From: RPQK01 sp041946865
GTDB taxonomy: Bacteria > Acidobacteriota > UBA6911 > RPQK01
Length of the DNA: 20,482 nucleotides
NCBI GenBank assembly: GCA_041946865.1
Contig: JBHGBF010000071.1
Location: 1 to 20,482 of the forward strand
Direction: 5' to 3'
Position 1 is the first letter of the stretch, and every line of letters begins with the position of its first letter. This document shows, in pieces, positions 16,089 to 20,482 of this stretch. Under the pieces are notes generated by a model. That model did not search any database, was not told where the DNA came from, and was given only the letters and a program-made list of their open reading frames with translations. Made by a program: the position numbers and the translations under genes.

Positions 16089-16694
16089 GACCCGAATCAA
16101 ATCGACTGGTCGAAGCTCGGCGGACTCGTGCCCGCCGTGGTTCAGGACCGGCGCAGCGGCCGGCTGTTGATGCTGGCGTTCATGAATCGCGAAGCGTTGG
16201 AGAGAACGCTCGAGACGAAGCTGGCGACTTTCTGGAGCCGCAGCCGGCAAAAGCTGTGGTGCAAGGGGGAGACGTCCGGGAACTACCTGGAGGTCAGGTC
16301 AATTCATACCGACTGTGACTCCGATTCCGTCCTGCTGCTGGTCGACCCGCGGGGTCCGGCCTGCCATGCCGGCACCAGATCCTGCTTCTTTCCGGACAAC
16401 TTCTTCTCAGGACTCGAGTTCTTCGCGTTTCTGGCCGATCTGATCCGGCAGCGCCGGGAACAGCGGCCGCCGGACTCCTACACGACCAGGCTGTTTGAAG
16501 ACGGGATCACCCGAATCGCCAAGAAGCTGGGTGAAGAGGCTGTCGAGGTCGTGGTTTCAGCGGGTGAAGACAAACGCAGGTCGGTCGAGGAAACTGCGGA
16601 CCTGCTCTACCATCTTCTTGTTTTCCTGCAGGAACGCGGGATCAGTCTCGAGGAAGTGATCGGGGAACTGGAGCGGCGGCACTCACCCGGCTAG
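16086..16694 (+). CDS. hisIE: Bifunctional phosphoribosyl-AMP cyclohydrolase / phosphoribosyl-ATP pyrophosphatase (HisIE)
   Basis: The 202-residue fusion carries out steps two and three of the pathway. The HisI half (about 1-110) shows LMLAFMNREAL, WSRSRQKLWCKGETSGN and HTDCDSDSVLL. The zinc cysteines are C77, C93 (GPACHAG) and C100 (SCFF), and the magnesium aspartates are D76, D78 and D80. The HisE half (about 115-202) has the all-alpha MazG-like segment KKLGEEAVEVVVSA (147-160) followed by EETADLLYHLLVFL (168-181). It starts at a TTG with a strong ribosome-binding site. Its last 12 bp overlap the 3' end of the opposing ABC ATPase gene, leaving no room for an intrinsic terminator. Confidence 0.95.
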   Translation: MDPNQIDWSKLGGLVPAVVQDRRSGRLLMLAFMNREALERTLETKLATFWSRSRQKLWCKGETSGNYLEVRSIHTDCDSDSVLLLVDPRGPACHAGTRSCFFPDNFFSGLEFFAFLADLIRQRREQRPPDSYTTRLFEDGITRIAKKLGEEAVEVVVSAGEDKRRSVEETADLLYHLLVFLQERGISLEEVIGELERRHSPG

Positions 16695-17594
16695 GCGGAC
16701 AGCCTCGGCTTCTTCTTCCTCGTACCGCTTGCCCGCAATAAAGGCCTGAATAAAGGGATCGTCTGAGGCGTGGAATTCCTCCTTGGTTCCCTGGAAGCGG
16801 ATCACGCCGTCCTTGAGCATGATGATGCGGTCCGCAACGATTTCGATACAACGGAGATCGTGCGTGACGACAATTGACGTTAAATGCTCTCGTTGGTTGA
16901 GCTTCCGGATCAACCGGCTGAGTGACTTCCCGATGATCGGATCGACGCCGGTGGTCGGTTCATCATAAAGGATTGCTTCCGGGTTGTTGGCAATAGCTCG
17001 AGCAATCGCCACTTGCTTCTTGGCGCCGACGCTCAGCTCCGTAAAGAGGGCGTCTGCCCATCCCTCCAGCTCGACCGCATCCAGGAGGTACTCGACTCGC
17101 TGCCTGATTTTCTCTTCGTCAGTCCACCCCTGCTCACGCAACGGATAGGCAATGTTCTCGCCCACATCCAGGAAATCGAACATAGCCCCGCCCTGAAAAA
17201 CGTACGAGACCGCCTTTCGCACCTCGAGCAGCTCGGCCTCGCTCATTTCTGTGATGTCTCGGCCCTCAAAGTAGATATGCCCCCGGTCGGGCTGGAGGAG
17301 CCCGACCAGGAGTTTCAACAAGACGCTCTTGCCCGTACCGCTTCTCCCGAGAACACCCAGGGTTTCTCCTCGGTAGATCTTGAGATTAAGGCCGCCCAGG
17401 ACCGGGTGATCAAAAGACTTGTCGACGTCTACGACTTCAATCAGGACCTCTTTTTCGACGGCGGGCCTCCGCTCGGGCGGTGTCACCACCCGGGGTACAG
17501 ACCATCGCGCTGGTTTCAGATGGCGCAGGAGAACCACCGCCACGAGGAGCAGGTAAGTTATGAAGATTGTGAAAACGACGATCTTGAAGAGCAC
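16683..17594 (-). CDS. Mla/Mce-type ABC transporter ATP-binding protein with N-terminal membrane segment
   Basis: The 303-residue protein has a full ABC ATPase domain from about residue 50: Walker A GRSGTGKS (83-90), Q-loop Q134 (YVFQGGAMFD), signature LSVGA (187-191), Walker B ILYDEPTTGVDP with catalytic E212, and H-loop H245. The FQGGAMFDFLDVGENIAYPL stretch and TTGVDPI resemble MlaF/Ttg2A-type ATPases, which power phospholipid or lipid trafficking across the envelope with an MlaE permease. The signature reads LSVGA rather than LSGGQ. Residues 5-23 (IVVFTIFITYLLLVAVVLL) form a clear membrane helix, unusual for this soluble subunit. The GTG start (17594) has no Shine-Dalgarno sequence; the only later starts before the ATPase domain are GTG codons at residues 36-37, which would remove the helix. 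No permease or MCE-domain gene is in the window. Confidence 0.85.
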   Translation of the reverse strand: MLFKIVVFTIFITYLLLVAVVLLRHLKPARWSVPRVVTPPERRPAVEKEVLIEVVDVDKSFDHPVLGGLNLKIYRGETLGVLGRSGTGKSVLLKLLVGLLQPDRGHIYFEGRDITEMSEAELLEVRKAVSYVFQGGAMFDFLDVGENIAYPLREQGWTDEEKIRQRVEYLLDAVELEGWADALFTELSVGAKKQVAIARAIANNPEAILYDEPTTGVDPIIGKSLSRLIRKLNQREHLTSIVVTHDLRCIEIVADRIIMLKDGVIRFQGTKEEFHASDDPFIQAFIAGKRYEEEEAEAVRLAG

Positions 17595-17600
17595 TGGTCA

Positions 17601-17743
17601 GACTGACGATCTTTGATTGTTGTTGGCTGATGATTGGCGGGGCAGATTGCTAAACGACGTGCGAGCCGACCTGCGAGCAGCATCAATCATCATTACCAAT
17701 GATCAACGATCAGCCATTGATCGTCAATCATCAATCGTCAGTC
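17601..17743. repeat. Large heptad-based inverted repeat
   Basis: GACTGACGAT (17601-17610) is the exact reverse complement of ATCGTCAGTC (17734-17743), and weaker complementarity continues inwards (GGCTGAT, TGATTGG against ATCAGCC, CCAATGA). The right part (about 17682-17743) is built of degenerate 7-base units such as TCGTCAA, TCATCAA and TCGTCAG. It fills the gap between the small uncharacterised gene and the ABC ATPase gene and directly abuts the ATPase start. No coding content is seen. Confidence 0.65.
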
Positions 17744-17754
17744 CTGGGGGCGGC

Positions 17755-18093
17755 TTAATGCCGGATCTGGAAACGTACGAGCTTGCGTGCCATCTCCCGT
17801 TTGCTCTCCGGATCACTGTCCCGGTAGTTCTCGAGCCAGGTGCGGAAGTCCTTCGGTTTGGCCTGCAGAACCTCGCACACCCAGGCGAAACTGCCGGGAT
17901 AGTATTCGTCCGACGAGAACCACTCCAGGGCATCCTGCTGCCAAAGCTCCCATTCCTTGTTACTGGCTTTCTTCGGCGCCACGATGTCTCGGAAAGCCTG
18001 AAGCAGGATCCCGATGGCCAGGTTTCTGAGGGCCGGATCCGGTCGCTTGGTTTGCGGATAGAGGCCCTCGCTTTCGATGAAAGATGCTCTCAT
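17755..18093 (-). CDS. Small uncharacterised protein
   Basis: I do not recognise this protein. From ATG 18093 it has 112 residues. It is charged and tryptophan-rich, with no signal peptide, membrane helix or cysteine pair that would suggest export or metal binding. Visible features are a helical segment ALRNLAIGILLQAFRDIV, then QDALEWFSSDEYYPGSFAWV and CEVLQAKPKDFRTWLENYR, and a basic C-terminal helix (ESKREMARKLVRFQ). The W-F-S-S-D then SFAWVCEVL pattern looks like a compact conserved motif. A TTG at 18099 is an alternative start; GAGAAG sits 5 bases before it and 11 bases before the ATG. Repeats flank the gene on both sides. The reading frame looks real because of its composition and the absence of a better frame, but its function is open. 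Confidence 0.6.
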   Translation of the reverse strand: MRASFIESEGLYPQTKRPDPALRNLAIGILLQAFRDIVAPKKASNKEWELWQQDALEWFSSDEYYPGSFAWVCEVLQAKPKDFRTWLENYRDSDPESKREMARKLVRFQIRH

Positions 18094-18144
18094 TGGCAAA
18101 AAAACTTCTCTTTCGCAGACTACCGTCTTTGAGGTAATTGCTTA

Positions 18145-18208
18145 CCCCCGACACTCTATTTGACGTTGAAGGTCCTCAAAAGTTTCGATTTTTGTACAGT
18201 GTCGAGGG
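18145..18208. repeat. Short inverted repeat flanking an AT-rich core
   Basis: CGACACT (18149-18155) pairs with AGTGTCG (18198-18204); after one mismatch, CCC (18145-18147) pairs with GGG (18206-18208). The 42-base core is AT-richer than its surroundings. It may be a tiny MITE-like remnant or a hairpin; it lies upstream of the small gene and next to the heptamer array. Confidence 0.4.
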
Positions 18209-18221
18209 AATTTGACCGGGA

Positions 18222-18400
18222 GGGCAAAGGGGCGAAGGGAAGAAGGGCGAAGGGATGAAGGGGCGAAGGGAAGAAGGATGAAGGGATGAAAGGATGAAGG
18301 ATGAAGGGGCGAAAAGACGCTGCGCTTGCGGCGCCGTAGCGCTCGCTTCATCCTTCTTCCTTTGCTCTTCATCCTTCATCCTTCGTTCATCCTTCGTTCA
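18222..18400. repeat. Inverted heptamer array (GGATGAA / TTCATCC)
   Basis: The left half (about 18222-18315) is made of 7-8 base units of GGATGAA, GGGCGAA and GGGAAGAA type. Exact GGATGAA copies start at 18253, 18276, 18284, 18292 and 18299. A GC-rich centre (18316-18346) follows. The right half (18347-18400) holds the complementary TTCATCC, with exact copies starting at 18347, 18368, 18375 and 18386. The two halves could form one large hairpin. The right half runs into the 3' end of the isomerase-like gene, supplying its last codons and its stop. The pattern resembles the short tandem heptanucleotide repeats known from cyanobacterial intergenic DNA. Confidence 0.85.
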
Positions 18401-19281
18401 AGTATCTGAGCCACCCTTTGGCTCACGTCTTTCAGGTAAGCTTCGTCTCCCTTTTCCAGCTCGACGGTCGCAAAGCCGTTAAAATGGACCTCATCCAGCG
18501 CCCGGCAAACTTCCGGCCAATTGACGCTGCCTTCACGCAAGGGCACGAACTTCTTTGTGTCGAAATTGAAGTCCTTGAGATGCAGCTTCACGATCCTCTC
18601 GCCCAGCGTCCGGATCCAGTCTTGCGGATACCCGAACAGGACGACGTTGCCGACGTCAAAGTAGGCTTTGACCCACGGACTCTCAAATTCATCGACATAC
18701 CGGGCAAACTCGAGAGGGCTGAGAAGGAACTTGTTCCAGACCTCTTCGATGGCAATGACAACCCCCAGCTCCTTGGCGAGCGGGATCAGCTCGCGCACGC
18801 GCTCCTGCGACCGGGTATAGGCGTCTTTGTAGCTGGTTTCGGAATTGACGACTGCCGGAACCAGCAGGACGGTGCTTGCTCCCCACTCTTTGGCATTGCG
18901 CAGAGAGGTTTCCATGCCCTTCATACTTCTTTCGACAACGGCCCGGTCAGCACTGGACAAAGGGTATTTCCAGTGGTCCATGTTCATGACCGAATGGATC
19001 TTCATTCCCGTTTTCTTGGAAGCTTCTTGGATTTCCGCGACCACGCTTGAATCGGTGACGGTCTGGGCTTCCACGCCCTCAAACCCGACCCGCTGCGCGA
19101 GCCTGAAGCGTTCCTCGTAAGGAAGCTGGGCCGGGAGCATGCTGATCAGGACCCCCTTGTTTATTGTCCTGGCACCGCTCGCTTGTTGGCCCGAATCCTG
19201 GGCCCTTCCCGCCCCGAGGGTCGCGATTGCCGCCCCGGAAACCTTCAGGAAATCCCGCCTGGTTGCTTTGCTGAATGTCAT
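18376..19281 (-). CDS. Tat-exported sugar phosphate isomerase/epimerase-like TIM barrel protein
   Basis: The protein has a twin-arginine signal (KATRRDFLKVSGAAIATLGAG), so it is probably exported folded with its metal. The rest is a xylose-isomerase-like (AP endonuclease 2 superfamily) barrel. Metal-binding residues fit the E-D-H-E pattern: E185/E186 (VIAIEEVWNKF), D215 (AYFDVGNVV), H240 (VKLHLKDF) and E280 (ATVELEKGD), numbered from ATG 19299. I prefer ATG 19281 (301 residues), because AGAGG lies 4 bases upstream and it puts the twin arginines near the N-terminus. ATG 19299 forms an ATGA overlap with the upstream gene and cannot be excluded. The last residues (RMNEG) and the stop come from the heptamer array, so the tail has been remodelled. 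Such proteins isomerise or epimerise sugars or cyclitols; the substrate is unknown. Confidence 0.85.
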   Translation of the reverse strand: MTFSKATRRDFLKVSGAAIATLGAGRAQDSGQQASGARTINKGVLISMLPAQLPYEERFRLAQRVGFEGVEAQTVTDSSVVAEIQEASKKTGMKIHSVMNMDHWKYPLSSADRAVVERSMKGMETSLRNAKEWGASTVLLVPAVVNSETSYKDAYTRSQERVRELIPLAKELGVVIAIEEVWNKFLLSPLEFARYVDEFESPWVKAYFDVGNVVLFGYPQDWIRTLGERIVKLHLKDFNFDTKKFVPLREGSVNWPEVCRALDEVHFNGFATVELEKGDEAYLKDVSQRVAQILERRMNEG

Positions 19282-19295
19282 AGCGCCTCTGAAGT

Positions 19296-20321
19296 TCATT
19301 GTATCGGATAAGAATGGGTTGTGCCCGTGCGGCTGTTGGTCACTTCAAAGATCGAAGCCGATGCGGCCACTCGGAGTCTGATCCAGTGGCTTTTACAGCT
19401 TGCCTCAGGAGTCAGATTGGCAATGAACTCGTCCGGTGAATTGTCCTGGGGTTTGTTCTTGAGGTCTTTGTGCAGCTGGTAGGCGGCTTTGACGCTTGGC
19501 AGGGAACGAAGCAAGGCCACCACTTCCGGATCGCAACCCTTCTCATCCCCGTTTTCCATGATCGTGACGGCAGGAGCGAGGGCGTGAAGCAAGACCGGGT
19601 TGTTGCTGACCTTCAAGCCATGATGATCGACGACATACGCATCGACGCGGCCGATGCGATTGTTGGGGCACACCAGTTCGCCCTCGACGTTCCAGGTGAG
19701 GTCGGCGCCATGGAAAAGCTCGAAATTTCCTAACTGGACGAGGAGGGCGACGCTGGCGGCGTTCTCGTCGGGCAGGATTTTCTTGTTGGGCTTCAGCCCG
19801 GCACATTCAGGATTCGGTGTCCCCTGGGTCTGGATCAGGAAGCCGAGGGCCGCCGTGCAAGTGATCTTCACCGGGAGCTTGCCCTTGTTTATCGGGATTT
19901 CATCGCCGGGTCTGAGCGTCTGGCGCTCCCCCTTGTTGGCCCTCATGTATTCGGTATAAAGCAGCTGAAACTGGGGATCTTCAGCCAGCATGGCAATCGG
20001 GCCTCTGTCCAGAAAGGCCTTGATCGGCACCATTTCCGAAAGGCGCAAGGTCGATCCGTAGTGGTCACGGTGAAAATGCGTTGTCACGAGGAAATCGATC
20101 TGGTTGAGGCCGGCCTGCTCCTTCAGGACACTGACAATTCGCCTGGCGTCGCGGCCATCGTCCCTCCGCCAGCCGCTATCGACGAGTATCGATTCGCGCT
20201 CGGGTGTTACGATGAGTGTGGCTCCTCCGCCCTCGACGTCAATGAAGTAAATGTCGAGGTTCTGAGCCTGGCCGATTGAGAAAAGTGCCCACACGCCGGC
20301 GATCCCAAGAAGTGCTTTCAT
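19296..20321 (-). CDS. Secreted ComEC-like metallo-beta-lactamase-fold hydrolase
   Basis: The 341-residue protein begins with a signal peptide (MKALLGIAGVWALFSIGQAQ), so it acts outside the cytoplasm. The metal motif HFHRDH (H82, H84, D86, H87) is intact. ILVDSGW (45-51), HGADLTW with D207, and VDHHGLKVS with H233/H234 resemble the nuclease-like beta-lactamase domain of ComEC/Rec2 proteins. No membrane-spanning competence domain is present, so this is a stand-alone hydrolase rather than ComEC itself. Possible substrates are phosphodiesters or other esters; none can be fixed from sequence. The ATG at 20321 has no Shine-Dalgarno sequence and lies just after a good promoter. The stop overlaps the ATG at 19299 of the next gene (ATGA), so the two genes form an exported pair. 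Confidence 0.85.
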   Translation of the reverse strand: MKALLGIAGVWALFSIGQAQNLDIYFIDVEGGGATLIVTPERESILVDSGWRRDDGRDARRIVSVLKEQAGLNQIDFLVTTHFHRDHYGSTLRLSEMVPIKAFLDRGPIAMLAEDPQFQLLYTEYMRANKGERQTLRPGDEIPINKGKLPVKITCTAALGFLIQTQGTPNPECAGLKPNKKILPDENAASVALLVQLGNFELFHGADLTWNVEGELVCPNNRIGRVDAYVVDHHGLKVSNNPVLLHALAPAVTIMENGDEKGCDPEVVALLRSLPSVKAAYQLHKDLKNKPQDNSPDEFIANLTPEASCKSHWIRLRVAASASIFEVTNSRTGTTHSYPIQ

Positions 20322-20329
20322 GGACGATC

Positions 20330-20359
20330 AGTGTAGAACAGGGGCCGAAAGCCTGACAA
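20330..20359 (-). promoter_or_regulatory. Candidate promoter of the beta-lactamase-fold / TIM-barrel pair
   Basis: On the minus strand TTGTCA (20359-20354, five of six bases) and TACACT (20335-20330, four of six) are 18 bp apart. The -10 ends 8 bases before the ATG at 20321, so transcription would begin at or near the start codon. Confidence 0.5.
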
Positions 20360-20437
20360 CTGGCGACTCTGCTATCATCATTTTCCTCAAGAGGGATATT
20401 TACTTGGCTCCAGTAACCCCTGCATATTGCGGTTGGA

Positions 20438-20482
20438 ATGGGCGAGTTCGAGCAAAAGCGGCAAATTGTTCGTAGTTCCGCC
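20438..20482 (+). CDS. Possible start of a gene cut by the window edge
   Basis: An ATG at 20438 opens a frame that stays open for the last 15 codons (MGEFEQKRQIVRSSA). GGTTGGA lies just upstream as a poor ribosome-binding site. The piece is too short to identify or to prove coding; it would be divergent from the beta-lactamase-fold gene. Confidence 0.22.
   Translation, partial: MGEFEQKRQIVRSSA

Noticed and set aside
17013..17606. Plus-strand open frame of 197 codons opposite the ABC ATPase gene
   Set aside because: The minus-strand ATPase has every ABC motif; the plus frame has none.
18222..18400. CRISPR array
   Set aside because: Units are 7-8 bases with no spacers between repeats, and the two halves are in opposite orientation. 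No cas genes are present.
19296..20321. ComEC DNA uptake channel
   Set aside because: The beta-lactamase domain resembles that of ComEC, but there are no multiple membrane helices or competence domain. It is a secreted stand-alone hydrolase.

Overview
The window is GC-rich bacterial chromosome, almost fully coding, with short intergenic gaps and no rRNA, tRNA, CRISPR array or intact mobile element. Several traits together suggest an Acidobacteriota-like soil or sediment bacterium: a two-subunit 2-oxoacid:ferredoxin oxidoreductase, a Tat-exported xylose-isomerase-like protein, a secreted GH42-type glycosidase, and intergenic heptamer and inverted-repeat elements. That placement is inferred from gene content and protein style; nothing in the window proves it.

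Left third (1-9243). A radical SAM protein of unknown substrate (186-1493) is followed after 3 bp by a secreted GH42-type glycosidase (1497-3713). A TrmJ-type tRNA 2'-O-methyltransferase (3765-4499, minus) faces them. A very short divergent promoter region separates it from 1-pyrroline-5-carboxylate dehydrogenase (4561-6126), which ends proline and ornithine breakdown at glutamate. Next comes korAB (6263-9243), which oxidises 2-oxoglutarate or a related 2-oxoacid with ferredoxin. These genes could form a glutamate to 2-oxoglutarate to succinyl-CoA route. A roughly 110-bp nested inverted repeat (9250-9360) follows korB.

Middle (9490-16694). This is a compact histidine operon: a TrpR-superfamily (YerC/YecD-like) regulator, then hisG, hisD, hisC, hisB, hisH, hisA, hisF and hisIE. 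Junctions are mostly overlapping or nearly so, with two gaps of over 100 bp (hisB-hisH and hisF-hisIE). Key catalytic residues are visible in the enzymes. All steps are encoded except histidinol-phosphate phosphatase.

Right third (minus strand, 20321 down to 16683). A secreted ComEC-like metallo-beta-lactamase-fold hydrolase overlaps a Tat-exported TIM-barrel isomerase/epimerase-like protein. Then come a GGATGAA/TTCATCC heptamer array that runs into the 3' end of the isomerase-like gene, a small uncharacterised protein, a second heptad-based inverted repeat, and an Mla/Mce-type ABC ATPase with an unusual N-terminal membrane segment. The ATPase and hisIE overlap tail to tail by 12 bp.

Most genes are ordinary housekeeping genes. 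I see no clearly new multi-gene system. The most interesting items are the repeat elements, the membrane-anchored ABC ATPase without a visible permease, the radical SAM protein, and the TrpR-like gene heading the his operon.
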